Below are positions 8,949 through 17,488 of a DNA stretch of 64,000 bases, in pieces. The translations under genes and the position numbers were made by a program. Source of the DNA: RDXT01 sp033762375 (GTDB taxonomy: Bacteria > Bacteroidota > Bacteroidia > J057). Every line of letters starts with the position of its first letter. Within the stretch, counting starts at the first letter, position 1. Below the pieces are notes generated by a model. That model was not told where the DNA came from. It worked only from the letters and a program-made list of their open reading frames with translations, and ran no database searches. The stretch is taken from NCBI GenBank assembly GCA_033762375.1, contig JANRLQ010000097.1, positions 62,001 to 126,000 of the forward strand, written 5' to 3'.

Positions 8949-10553
8949 TTACTGGACGACCTTCAGCAGTTCGCTGTCGAAGTGGCTGCGCACCTCGCAG
9001 GTATTGTCAAAGATCATGTTGGCACCGTTGGCGGCTGTGTAGGCAGGCCATTTGGGCAGGCCCTTGTGGTTGGGATTGCCGGTGCGGGCAAACTGCACCC
9101 AGGCAGTGCTCACCGTAGTGGCCAGCGCATACGCATCCTTGCCGCCGCCGGTCATCTCCTGACACCGGGCTATGTTGTTGAACACAAAAGGCAACTCCAT
9201 GCAGTGGGTAGCCTTGTATTTGCCGTCCATCACCGGAGACTGCCAGGTAAACATATACAGATACACCGGAGCGCCACCTGCCAGGCCCGCCTTGGTCTCC
9301 GCCTGCGCTACCGCACCGGGCCGGAAGATAAAGTCCACATCCATCAGGTCAGAAGCGCGGGTATCTTTGGGATAGGTTTTTTTGACCGCTGCCAGATAGG
9401 CTTCTGTTTTGTCCCCGTACCGTTTGGTCAGAAATTCCTTCACCTGTGCTTCCGAAGCCTGGGTCATACCCGTAAATGCAGAGGCCATAAATTCATTTTT
9501 GACCGTGCCGATCATCAGCGGGATGTCCCTTGAAAGGGCCAGGGCCTCAGGGGATTGCAGGTCATACGGCAGCAATACCCCGTCCCGGCTGGGGCCCCAG
9601 TTCAGGCCAAATCCCGGAAGGGTTTTGCCCTCCGCCTTGAGGCGCTCTGAGACAGTCGCCAGGGCACGCTTGCCAGCGGCGGAGAGCTCCGCAAAAGGCA
9701 CAGCCTGGATGCGGTCCACATCAGCCGGATCAATTTTCAGCTCGCGCAGTACCTCAGCCCCGATGGCCTGGGTCAGTGTCTTGTCAGGCATCGCTGTGCG
9801 GAAGGCTCCGCTTTGGTTGATTGCCTTGTGAAACAGGCCTTTGGCCGAGGGCATGGCCATGAGTGTATTGACCTTGGCGCCCCCGCCTGACTGCCCGAAG
9901 ATGGTCACATTGCCAGGGTCTCCGCCAAAGTTGGCGATATTGGCCTGTACCCACTCCAGGGCCACCCGCATATCCAGGATGCTGAGGTTGGCTGAGTACT
10001 GGTATTTCTCCCCATACGCAGAGAGATCAAGGTACCCCAGGATGTTGAGGCGATGGTTGATGGAGACCACCACTACATCACCCGTCCGGGCCAGGTTTTC
10101 GCCATCGTAGGAGGGGAGTTCCTGTGAAGAACCCGCCGTGAACCCACCCCCGTGAATCCAGAACATCACCGGACGTTTTTTGCCGTCGGCGATGCCGGGT
10201 GACCAGACATTAAGGCGCATACAGTCCTCGCTGGCATATCCCCAGCTGTGGTTAAACACAAACTCAGACTCATCCTGCACGGCAGTCGTCGGGTCGAGGA
10301 GCGGGGCTACGGGGCCATACGTCATCGAACTGCGCACCCCGTCCCAGGATTTGGGTTTGTGCGGAGCCTCAAACCGGCCCGCCTCTGCATACGGGATACC
10401 CTTATAGGTGTAGATACCGCCGTTGATGTACCCGCGCACCTTGCCGGCATCGGTCTGGGTGACGGCTACGGATTCGCCGGTCTGAAGCTGGCCGACGGCA
10501 GGCATACAAGCCAGCAGGGCCATACAAAAAAGGAAATGGACGTGTTTCATCAT
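8949..10553 (-). CDS. Secreted type B carboxylesterase/lipase
   Basis: 534-residue alpha/beta-hydrolase of the carboxylesterase type B (PnbA/cholinesterase) family. A signal peptide (MKHVHFLFCMALLACMPAVG) precedes the enzyme. Visible marks are the oxyanion motif HGGGF, the nucleophile elbow in FGQSGGGAKV (Ser in GQSGG), the family block SEDCMRLNVWSP, and a late HCMELPFVF that supplies the catalytic His region. It would split short-chain carboxylic esters in the periplasm or outside. Length fits the family. It is divergent from the Nudix-type regulator at 10658, which is probably its regulator (inference from arrangement). The second Met (10550) is an equally good start. Confidence 0.9.
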   Translation of the reverse strand: MMKHVHFLFCMALLACMPAVGQLQTGESVAVTQTDAGKVRGYINGGIYTYKGIPYAEAGRFEAPHKPKSWDGVRSSMTYGPVAPLLDPTTAVQDESEFVFNHSWGYASEDCMRLNVWSPGIADGKKRPVMFWIHGGGFTAGSSQELPSYDGENLARTGDVVVVSINHRLNILGYLDLSAYGEKYQYSANLSILDMRVALEWVQANIANFGGDPGNVTIFGQSGGGAKVNTLMAMPSAKGLFHKAINQSGAFRTAMPDKTLTQAIGAEVLRELKIDPADVDRIQAVPFAELSAAGKRALATVSERLKAEGKTLPGFGLNWGPSRDGVLLPYDLQSPEALALSRDIPLMIGTVKNEFMASAFTGMTQASEAQVKEFLTKRYGDKTEAYLAAVKKTYPKDTRASDLMDVDFIFRPGAVAQAETKAGLAGGAPVYLYMFTWQSPVMDGKYKATHCMELPFVFNNIARCQEMTGGGKDAYALATTVSTAWVQFARTGNPNHKGLPKWPAYTAANGANMIFDNTCEVRSHFDSELLKVVQ

Positions 10554-10607
10554 ACAAAGGGGTAAAGGTGATTGGCTATTGTCTCATTTTGTGACAATGG
10601 TAATTAG

Positions 10608-10635
10608 TTTGCCTGAAAAAACCTATTTATCTTCG
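10608..10635 (+). promoter_or_regulatory. Candidate promoter of the Nudix-type regulator
   Basis: TTTG at 10608-10611 and TATCTTCG at 10628-10635 resemble the Bacteroidota -33 and -7 elements (one mismatch, spacing slightly short at 16). It lies 22 bases before the ATG in the divergent intergenic region. Confidence 0.35.
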
Positions 10636-10657
10636 AAAAAATTGTGGCTGCTGCTGT

Positions 10658-11359
10658 ATGATCCCTCCGAGTGAATCGAACTACCTGTCCCATATTGCTT
10701 ACGATTCCGTGATTTTTGGATTCTCAGGCGAAAAGCTGAAAATCCTGATCATGGAGTATCACAATACAGGGTTGTTTGCCCTGCCCGGCGGGTTTGTGGC
10801 ACATGGCGAAAACCTCAACGACGCCGTTATCCGCGGCCTGCGGGAGCGCACAGGGCTGGACAAAATTTACCTGGAGCAGTTTTATACTTTTGGAGATACG
10901 GCCCGGTGGCAGCCGGAGGTCATGCGCACGATCCTGACCGCCAATGGATCTGACCCGGGTACCCATGCTTTCCTGCTGGACCGGTTTGTGTCAGTGGCTT
11001 ATTATGCCCTGATCCATTACAATGCCGTCGTACCGCAGCCGGATGCCCTCTCGGATTCGGTCGGCTGGTACGATGTCGAGGCCCTGCCACCCCTGATTTT
11101 GGACCACACAGCCATTGTCCACAAGGCGCGGCAGACGCTTCAGGAAAACCTTGACCGGAAACTGGTGGGCATGAACCTGCTGCCGGAGCAGTTTACGATG
11201 AAGGAACTTCAGCAGGTGTATGAAGCCGTATTGGGGTATCCGCTGCGGCGGACTACGTTTCAGCGTAAAATGCTGGCGCTGGGGATTTTACAGCGACATG
11301 AGAAGCGGTTTACAGGCAAGGCACACAAGGCGCCATTTTTGTATAGTTTCGGGGTCTGA
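10658..11359 (+). CDS. NrtR-like regulator: Nudix domain plus winged helix
   Basis: 233 residues. The N-terminal two-thirds is a Nudix fold (SVIFGFSGEKLKILIM ... LFALPGGFVAHGENLNDAVIRG), followed by a winged-helix C-terminal part (FTMKELQQVYEAVLGYPLRR ... FQRKMLALGILQ), the architecture of NrtR-type transcription factors that sense ADP-ribose or sugar metabolites. The Nudix box is degenerate: where the catalytic motif needs REUxEE the protein reads R-G-L-R-E-R, so it is likely a ligand sensor and not a hydrolase. In Bacteroidota such regulators often sit beside sugar-use genes; here the divergent carboxylesterase is the likely target. Confidence 0.8.
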   Translation: MIPPSESNYLSHIAYDSVIFGFSGEKLKILIMEYHNTGLFALPGGFVAHGENLNDAVIRGLRERTGLDKIYLEQFYTFGDTARWQPEVMRTILTANGSDPGTHAFLLDRFVSVAYYALIHYNAVVPQPDALSDSVGWYDVEALPPLILDHTAIVHKARQTLQENLDRKLVGMNLLPEQFTMKELQQVYEAVLGYPLRRTTFQRKMLALGILQRHEKRFTGKAHKAPFLYSFGV

Positions 11360-11382
11360 GGCTGGCACTGCGGTACAATCAG

Positions 11383-11410
11383 ACAGGATGAACAGGATTA
11401 ACAGGCGGGA
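11383..11410. repeat. Short tandem ACAGGAT-type repeat
   Basis: Three successive 9-10-base units (ACAGGATGA, ACAGGATTA, ACAGGCGGGA) lie in the intergenic space after the regulator. The unit resembles dispersed intergenic repeats known from many bacterial genomes; here it is short and degenerate. Confidence 0.4.
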
Positions 11411-11508
11411 TTTGGGCTCTCCAGAAACAGGTTACTTTCATTTTTTCTCATGGTAGCTTTTTTGTAACTTGAGGTTGATATGATCAGCAGTTCTGAAAAC
11501 ATGTTAGC

Positions 11509-11718
11509 ATGAGCAGTCTTGAGATGTACCTGAAACTTGTGCTGCTTCCTGAGAATCTCAGGAAAGAGGTAGGTCTTTATATGGATTTTCTTGTGTCAAA
11601 ATCTCAAGCAGGCATGGTAGATAACCCTCCCCGAAAAGCAGGTCTGGCCAAAGGACTCATACGGATGAGTCCAGACTTTGATGAGCCGCTGGATGACTTT
11701 AAAGCTTATATGGAATGA
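11509..11718 (+). CDS. Antitoxin of a VapBC-like pair (DUF2281)
   Basis: 69-residue small protein with the DUF2281 pattern: a helical N-terminal part with LPENLRKEVGLYMDFL, then a flexible tail rich in Pro, Lys and Gly ending in FDEPLDDFKAYME, which in this family wraps around the PIN toxin. The gene overlaps the PIN-domain toxin by four bases (ATGA), the standard antitoxin-first order. Binding of its own promoter is likely from family behaviour but no operator was recognised. Confidence 0.8.
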   Translation: MSSLEMYLKLVLLPENLRKEVGLYMDFLVSKSQAGMVDNPPRKAGLAKGLIRMSPDFDEPLDDFKAYME

Positions 11719-12104
11719 AACTGCTGCTAGATACGCATGTGGTTATTTGGTTTATTACAGAAGATCAGCAGTTGCCCGATGAAATCAAGACGCTGATAGA
11801 AGACCCAGTACATGATTGTTTTGTAAGCGTAGCATCTCTTTGGGAGATGGGTATCAAGTATGCGTTAGGTAAGTTGGATATTGCTGTAAGTCTGACCACT
11901 ATATTTGACCTTATATCACAAAGCGGGATAATAGCTTTGCCTATAACGATGACACATATTCTGACCCATTCCCAATTACCCTTCATCCATCGCGACCCAT
12001 TCGACCGACTGATTATTGCACAGGCTACTACAGAAGCGTGTTTTCTTGTCTCTAAGGATGCTGCTTTTGATTCATATGCGGTACCTCTTATCTGGTACGC
12101 ATAA
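11715..12104 (+). CDS. PIN-domain RNase toxin (VapC-like)
   Basis: 129-residue PIN protein of the Sll0205/type II toxin group. The acidic active-site residues are visible: LLLDTHVVIWF (Asp6), WEMGIKYALGKL (Glu in the second motif), and HRDPFDRLIIAQA (Asp pair), followed by the late VSKDAAFDSY. It would cleave RNA when its DUF2281 partner is degraded. Codon use is more AT-rich than the neighbouring housekeeping genes, compatible with transfer. It ends 100 bases before the convergent katG. Confidence 0.88.
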   Translation: MKLLLDTHVVIWFITEDQQLPDEIKTLIEDPVHDCFVSVASLWEMGIKYALGKLDIAVSLTTIFDLISQSGIIALPITMTHILTHSQLPFIHRDPFDRLIIAQATTEACFLVSKDAAFDSYAVPLIWYA

Positions 12105-12150
12105 CCGCTGAGCCCCTTATAGCTGATTCTCCTTTCCCCACCTGTCATAC

Positions 12151-12183
12151 AAAAAAAGGGGTGCCAGCAAACGCTGACACCCC
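12151..12183 (-). terminator. Rho-independent terminator of katG
   Basis: On the minus strand an 11-bp stem with one mismatch (GGGGTGTCAGC / GCTGGCACCCC, 4-base loop) is followed by seven T residues, 22 bases after the katG stop. Classical intrinsic terminator. Confidence 0.88.
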
Positions 12184-12204
12184 AAGTCCTTATCAGTCAA
12201 GTGA

Positions 12205-14442
12205 TTACTTCACCTCAAACCGGTCCAGCATCATCACCTTGTCCCAGGCGGCGATGAATGCCTGCACAAAACGGCCTTCGCTGCCAGCGCTGCCATATAC
12301 CTCCGCAATGGCACGCAGCTCGGAGTTAGACCCGAAGATCAGGTCCACCCGGGTGCCCGTCCACTTGTGGGCACCAGTCTTGCGGTCGCGGCCCAGGAAG
12401 GCATGCTGGCCCGGATCGGCTGCCTGCCAGGTGATGCCCAGGTCGAGCAGGTTCAGGAAATAATCATTCGTGAGCTGGCCCGGACGCTGGGTGAAGACCC
12501 CGTGGGTCGAGTTATCCCAGTTGGTGCCCAGCACCCGCATCCCGCCCAGGAGAACGGTCATTTCGGGGGCGGTGAGGGTGAGCAGGTGGGCTTTGTCAAT
12601 GAGCATTTCCTCCGGCTTCACGGTATAAACCGCCTTCACGTAGTTGCGGAAGCCATCCGCCAGGGGTTCCAGCGCAGCAAATGACGCCACATCCGTCATC
12701 TCTGCTGTAGCGTCCGTGCGGCCCGGGGTGAAGGGGACCATCACCTCATGTCCCGCCGCCTTAGCTGCTGCCTCGACGCCCGCACAGCCACCCAGCACAA
12801 TCAGGTCGGCCAGGGATACCCGCTTGCGGCCCGTCTGACCCTCGTTAAAGGCGGCCTGGATCCCCTCCAGCGTGTGCAGCACCACAGCCAGCTGGGCTGG
12901 GTTGTTGACTTTCCAGTCCTTTTGCGGAGCCAGCCGGATGCGGGCACCGTTGGCGCCACCCCGCTTGTCTGTGCCACGGAAGGTCGAGGCCGAAGCCCAT
13001 GCCGTGGATACCAGTTGGGATACCGTCAGGCCGGTATTCAGGATGCTGGTCTTCAGTGCTGCAATGTCCTGCTCGTCAATGAGTTCGTGATCTACGGCCG
13101 GTACCGGGTCCTGCCAGATCAGCACCTCGGCCGGTACTTCCGGGCCCAGATACCGTGAGCGGGGGCCCATGTCACGGTGGGTGAGTTTGAACCAGGCACG
13201 GGCAAAGGCATCGGCAAACGCATCCGGATGCTCGAAGAACCGGCGGGAGATTTTTTCATACGCAGGATCCGCGCGCAGGGCGATATCCGTCGTGAGCATG
13301 AAGGGCTGGTGGCGCACATTCGGATCGTGTGCATCCGGTACCAGGCCTGCACCTGCATCCCCTACCGGCTTCCACTGGTGGGCACCAGCCGGGCTTTTGG
13401 TCAGCTCCCACTCATACCCGAAGAGGTTTTCGAAATAATTGTTGCTCCACTGGGTAGGGGTGGTCGTCCAGGCGCCTTCCAGGCCGGAGGTGATGGTGTG
13501 TACCCCATGACCCGTGCCGAGGGTATTGTGCCAGCCCAGCCCCTGCGCTGCAAGGTCCGCAGCCGCAGGCTCTGCGCCTACATATTTGCCCGGATCCCCG
13601 GCGCCGTGGGTTTTGCCGAAGGTATGTCCGCCAGCGATCAGCGCCACTGTCTCCTCATCGTTCATGGCCATACGCCCGAAGGTCTCGCGGATGTCGCGGG
13701 CAGCCGCCAGCGGGTCCGGTTTGCCATCAGGGCCTTCAGGGTTTACATAGATCAGGCCCATCTGCACCGCCGCCAGGGGATTTTCCAGCTCGCGGTCACC
13801 GGAGTAGCGGCTGTTTTCCTTGTCACTGGTCGCCAGCCATTCCTTCTCAGCGCCCCAATAGACATCCTCCTGCGGTTCCCAGATGTCCTTGCGGCCCCCT
13901 GCAAACCCAAAAGTTTGAAAGCCCATAGATTCCAGGGCACAGTTGCCTGCGAGGATCATGAGGTCCGCCCAGGAGATGCTGTCGCCGTATTTTTGTTTGA
14001 CCGGCCAGAGGAGGAGGCGGGCCTTGTCGAGGTTGGTGTTGTCCGGCCAGCTGTTGAGCGGCGCAAACCGCTGGTCACCCGTGCCCCCGCCACCACGTCC
14101 GTCAGAGATGCGGTACGTACCCGCGCTGTGCCAGGCCATGCGGATAAAAAACGGACCATAGTGGCCATAGTCCGCCGGCCACCAGTCCTGCGAAGCCGTC
14201 ATCAGGGCATAGAGGTCATCTTTAAGCGCCTGGAGGTCCAGTTTCTTAAACGCCTCCGCATAATCAAACGTCCCGCCCATCGGGTCAGACAGCGTAGAGT
14301 GCTGGCGCAGGATGTTCAGTTTCAGTTGGTTAGGCCACCACTCGCGGTTGCCTGTGCCACCACCAGCCATCTGGTTGACGACATTGCTGTGGAAAGGGAA
14401 GGGGCATTTAGCCGCGTCACCGTTGTTGTGAGGATGTTCCAT
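12205..14442 (-). CDS. katG: Bifunctional catalase-peroxidase KatG
   Basis: 745-residue heme enzyme removing hydrogen peroxide. The distal site is Arg101-Trp104-His105 within DWWPADYGHYGPFFIRMAWH; the Tyr of QMGLIYVNPEGP and the Met of ETFGRMAMNDEE would form the Met-Tyr-Trp adduct needed for catalase activity, with Trp104 as the Trp. The proximal His lies in GGHTFGKTHGA. The C-terminal half is the heme-less duplicated domain of the family. Length and start (MEHPHNNGDAAKCPF) are normal. Single gene with its own terminator; no OxyR-like regulator is adjacent. Confidence 0.97.
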   Translation of the reverse strand: MEHPHNNGDAAKCPFPFHSNVVNQMAGGGTGNREWWPNQLKLNILRQHSTLSDPMGGTFDYAEAFKKLDLQALKDDLYALMTASQDWWPADYGHYGPFFIRMAWHSAGTYRISDGRGGGGTGDQRFAPLNSWPDNTNLDKARLLLWPVKQKYGDSISWADLMILAGNCALESMGFQTFGFAGGRKDIWEPQEDVYWGAEKEWLATSDKENSRYSGDRELENPLAAVQMGLIYVNPEGPDGKPDPLAAARDIRETFGRMAMNDEETVALIAGGHTFGKTHGAGDPGKYVGAEPAAADLAAQGLGWHNTLGTGHGVHTITSGLEGAWTTTPTQWSNNYFENLFGYEWELTKSPAGAHQWKPVGDAGAGLVPDAHDPNVRHQPFMLTTDIALRADPAYEKISRRFFEHPDAFADAFARAWFKLTHRDMGPRSRYLGPEVPAEVLIWQDPVPAVDHELIDEQDIAALKTSILNTGLTVSQLVSTAWASASTFRGTDKRGGANGARIRLAPQKDWKVNNPAQLAVVLHTLEGIQAAFNEGQTGRKRVSLADLIVLGGCAGVEAAAKAAGHEVMVPFTPGRTDATAEMTDVASFAALEPLADGFRNYVKAVYTVKPEEMLIDKAHLLTLTAPEMTVLLGGMRVLGTNWDNSTHGVFTQRPGQLTNDYFLNLLDLGITWQAADPGQHAFLGRDRKTGAHKWTGTRVDLIFGSNSELRAIAEVYGSAGSEGRFVQAFIAAWDKVMMLDRFEVK

Positions 14443-14719
14443 GTTTGGTCGGGAGGGGTTACGTGTTGTATTACCTAAGCCCCCGCAAGGTGAACAAAAA
14501 GCCGGTATCGTTCAAATTAATAGTTTTTATGAATGTATTGGTTTTGGTTATGGGGGGTGTTTGAGATGGTTGTACAGCTCGGTGGGTTTATATATATTGC
14601 CAACGAAACTACAAATGCCTGCTGATAAGGCCGTTAATAGCTGGCACTTAGCAAGCAAAAAATGTCAAAACAGCTAAATACAAGTTGCTGCCGCCTACAC
14701 TTTTACTGAACCTGGTACA

Positions 14720-16317
14720 ATGGCTACTCAGAAAACAACGACCGAAGAACCCCTCGAAAAACAACTCTGGAAAACCGCCGATAAACTCCGTAAAAACATT
14801 GACGCGGCGGAATACAAACACATTGTGCTGGGTTTGATCTTTCTGAAATACATCTCCGATGCTTTTGAAGAACTGTACCTGAAACTAAAAGCCGAAGAAG
14901 CCAGCGGCGCCGACCCCGAAGACCAGGACGAATACAAAGCCGAAAACGTATTCTTTGTGCCCCAGGAGGCCCGCTGGACCTACCTGCAATCCAAAGCAAA
15001 ACAACCCGAAATCGGCAAGTTTGTGGATGATGCCATGGACGCCATTGAAAAAGAAAACGCCTCGCTGAAAGGCGTTTTGCCCAAAGTATTTGCCCGCCAA
15101 AACCTCGACCCCACCAGCCTGGGCGAACTGATTGACCTGGTGGGCAATATCGCCCTGGGCGATGCCAAAGCCCGCAGCGCCGACGTACTCGGCCACGTGT
15201 TTGAATATTTCCTGGGTGAGTTTGCCCTGGCCGAAGGCAAAAAAGGTGGCCAGTTCTACACGCCCAGAAGTGTGGTGGAACTGCTGGTGGAAATGTTGGA
15301 GCCCTACAAAGGCCGCGTGTTTGACCCTTGCTGTGGTTCGGGCGGGATGTTTGTGCAGAGTTTGAAGTTTGTGGACAGCCATGCCGGGCGCGTCAACGAC
15401 ATTTCCATTTACGGCCAGGAGAGCAACCAAACCACCTGGCGACTGGCCAAAATGAACCTCGCCATTCGGGGCATCGACAGCTCGCAGGTGAAATGGAACA
15501 ACGAAGGCTCTTTCCTGAACGACGCCCACAAAGACCTGAAAGCCGATTACATCATCGCTAACCCCCCCTTCAACGTGAGCGACTGGGGCGGCGACCTCAT
15601 GCGCAAAGACGGGCGCTGGCAATACGGCGTACCTCCCACGGGCAACGCCAACTTCGCCTGGATGCAGCATTTCATTTACCACCTGGCCCCCAGCGGCCAA
15701 GCCGGAGTCGTATTGGCCAAAGGGGCGCTGACCTCCAAAACCTCCGGTGAAGGCGATATCCGCAAAGCCCTGGTAGACAATGGCCTGATTGATTGCATTG
15801 TGAACCTGCCCGCCAAATTGTTTTTGAATACCCAAATCCCCGCAGCCTTGTGGTTCATGAGCCGCAACCGCAAAGAATTCCCCTCCTCAGGTGGTTCATT
15901 CCCCTCCTTCGGAGGGGTGCCCGAAGGTCGGGGTGGTTTCAGAGACCGCAGCAACGAAATCCTATTCATAGACGCCCGCAACCTCGGCCACCTCATCAAC
16001 CGCCGCACCCGGGAACTTTCCCCGAGGACATTGATAAAATCACCAGCACTTACCACAACTGGCGCAACCTGGATGGAACCTATGCCGATATTCCCGGTTT
16101 TTGCGCGGCGGCACCGATCAGCAAAGTAGCCGAACTGGACTACGTGCTCACCCCCGGGCGCTACGTGGGCTTGCCGGATGATGAGGATGATTTTGATTTT
16201 GTGGAGCGGTTTACGGGCTTGAAAGCGGAATTGGAGGCGCAGTTGAAGGAGGAGGCGCGGCTGAATGAGATCATTAAAAATAGTATTTCAAGAATAAAAG
16301 TTGATGAAAATGAGTGA
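14720..16317 (+). pseudogene. hsdM: Type I restriction-modification DNA methyltransferase HsdM, frameshifted
   Basis: N6-adenine methyltransferase subunit. In the first frame: the N-terminal helical domain, GGQFYTPRSVVELLVEM from residue 176, SAM motif I DPCCGSGGMF at 202-211, and catalytic NPPF at 281-284. The frame reads through to 16129 as 469 residues, but the conserved C-terminal part (RRTRELS ... EDIDKI ... YHNW) moves to another frame at the run of four C at 16020-16023; one more C would restore E-L-S-P-E-D-I-D-K. The second part ends at 16317 and overlaps hsdS. So about 95 C-terminal residues are lost unless this is a sequencing error. A 22-codon repeat insert interrupts the protein at 15875-15940. 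First gene of the hsdMSR operon. Confidence 0.85.
15875..15940 (+). repeat. In-frame copy of the GC-rich palindromic repeat inside hsdM
   Basis: 66 bases, exactly 22 codons, between residues NRK and RDRSNEILF of HsdM, where relatives run directly from the catalytic domain into the EILFIDARNLG block. It consists of a partial and a full unit with the palindromes CCCCTCC TTC GGAGGGG and GCCCGAAGGTC. It is translated as a Gly/Pro/Ser-rich loop (EFPSSGG, FPSFGGVPEGRGG). Confidence 0.85.
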
Positions 16318-17488
16318 AATTCAATTCAAACCTTTCGGTTCACTTCTTAAGAAAATTATTGATAATAGAGGCAAAACATGTCCAACGTCAGATACTGGCC
16401 TTCCTTTAATAGCAACAAATTGTATCTCGAATAAACAACTTTATCCTGTTCATTCAAAGGTCAGATTTGTTGATGAACATACCTACATACATTGGTTTAG
16501 AGGGCATCCAGAACCTGACGATATGATTTTCGTAACAAAAGGGACTCCTGGCAGGGTTTGTTGGGTTCCTAATCCTGTGGATTTTTGCATAGCTCAAGAT
16601 ATGTTATCCATTAGACCTGATAAAGGAAAGGTATATCCTAAATATCTTTTTGCAGCTTTAAGGTCAAAAACAATTCAACAAGAAATTGAGGGATTACATG
16701 TTGGATCATTAATCCCTCACTTTAAGAAGGGGGACTTTAATGAATTACAAATCCCAATCCCTTCAAAGGAAATCCAAGAATATATTGGTGATCAATATTT
16801 TAATCTATGTTTAAAAATAGACCTGCTGCACCGCCAAAACGCCACCTTAGAAAAAATGGCTGAAACGCTGTTTAGGCAGTGGTTTGTGGAGGAGGCGAAG
16901 GAGGAGTGGGATTATCAGCTTACTCTTGGTGATTTAATTGAAAGCGTATCAATCACTCATAAATTCCCTAATCCAAGTGTTGTATTTTTGAATACATCAG
17001 ACATCTATTTAGGGAATGTGATTGAGCACAACCATACATCGGTGAAGGGATTGCCTGGCCAAGCAAAAAAAACTATTAGGAAGGACGATATATTATTTAG
17101 TGAAATTAGACCAGCTAATGGGAGATGGGCTTATATTGATTTTGAAGCGGAAAATTATGTTGTTTCTACAAAATTGATGGTATTGCGCTCTAAAAACGTA
17201 TTAAGCCAAGCGTTCATTTATTTTTACTTAACCAACCCTGCTACGGTAGAATGGTTACAAATGATCGCAGAGTCGAGAAGTGGGACATTCCCTCAAATTA
17301 CTTTTGACCAAATCAGGGATTTAAAAATAAATGTTCCATCTGAGAAGATTTTACAAGATTCAATAATTTGGTGTGAATCCACATTAAAAAAGATTAAGTT
17401 CAACCAAACCCAAATCCGCACCCTCACCACCTTGCGAGATACCCTATTGCCCAAGCTGATGAGTGGTGAAGTACGCGTAATCCCATGA
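16304..17488 (+). CDS. hsdS: Type I restriction-modification specificity subunit HsdS
   Basis: 394-residue DNA-recognition subunit that joins two HsdM and two HsdR. Two target-recognition domains (about residues 5-165 and 205-345) are each followed by a conserved helical spacer: LLHRQNATLEKMAETLFRQWF (about 172-193) and TQIRTLTTLRDTLLPKLMSGEV near the end. The two recognition domains are clearly AT-rich, the spacers GC-rich like the operon, which fits domain exchange between specificities. ATGs at 16304 and 16310 are both possible starts; the gene overlaps the hsdM end and shares ATGA with hsdR. It appears intact. Confidence 0.92.
   Translation: MKMSEIQFKPFGSLLKKIIDNRGKTCPTSDTGLPLIATNCISNKQLYPVHSKVRFVDEHTYIHWFRGHPEPDDMIFVTKGTPGRVCWVPNPVDFCIAQDMLSIRPDKGKVYPKYLFAALRSKTIQQEIEGLHVGSLIPHFKKGDFNELQIPIPSKEIQEYIGDQYFNLCLKIDLLHRQNATLEKMAETLFRQWFVEEAKEEWDYQLTLGDLIESVSITHKFPNPSVVFLNTSDIYLGNVIEHNHTSVKGLPGQAKKTIRKDDILFSEIRPANGRWAYIDFEAENYVVSTKLMVLRSKNVLSQAFIYFYLTNPATVEWLQMIAESRSGTFPQITFDQIRDLKINVPSEKILQDSIIWCESTLKKIKFNQTQIRTLTTLRDTLLPKLMSGEVRVIP

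Noticed and set aside
12205..14442. katG and the toxin pair as one defence unit
   Set aside because: They are convergent, katG has its own strong terminator, and no functional link is known.
13177..14478. 433-residue plus-strand ORF opposite katG
   Set aside because: Shadow of the high-GC katG frame; KatG is intact and fully explains the region.
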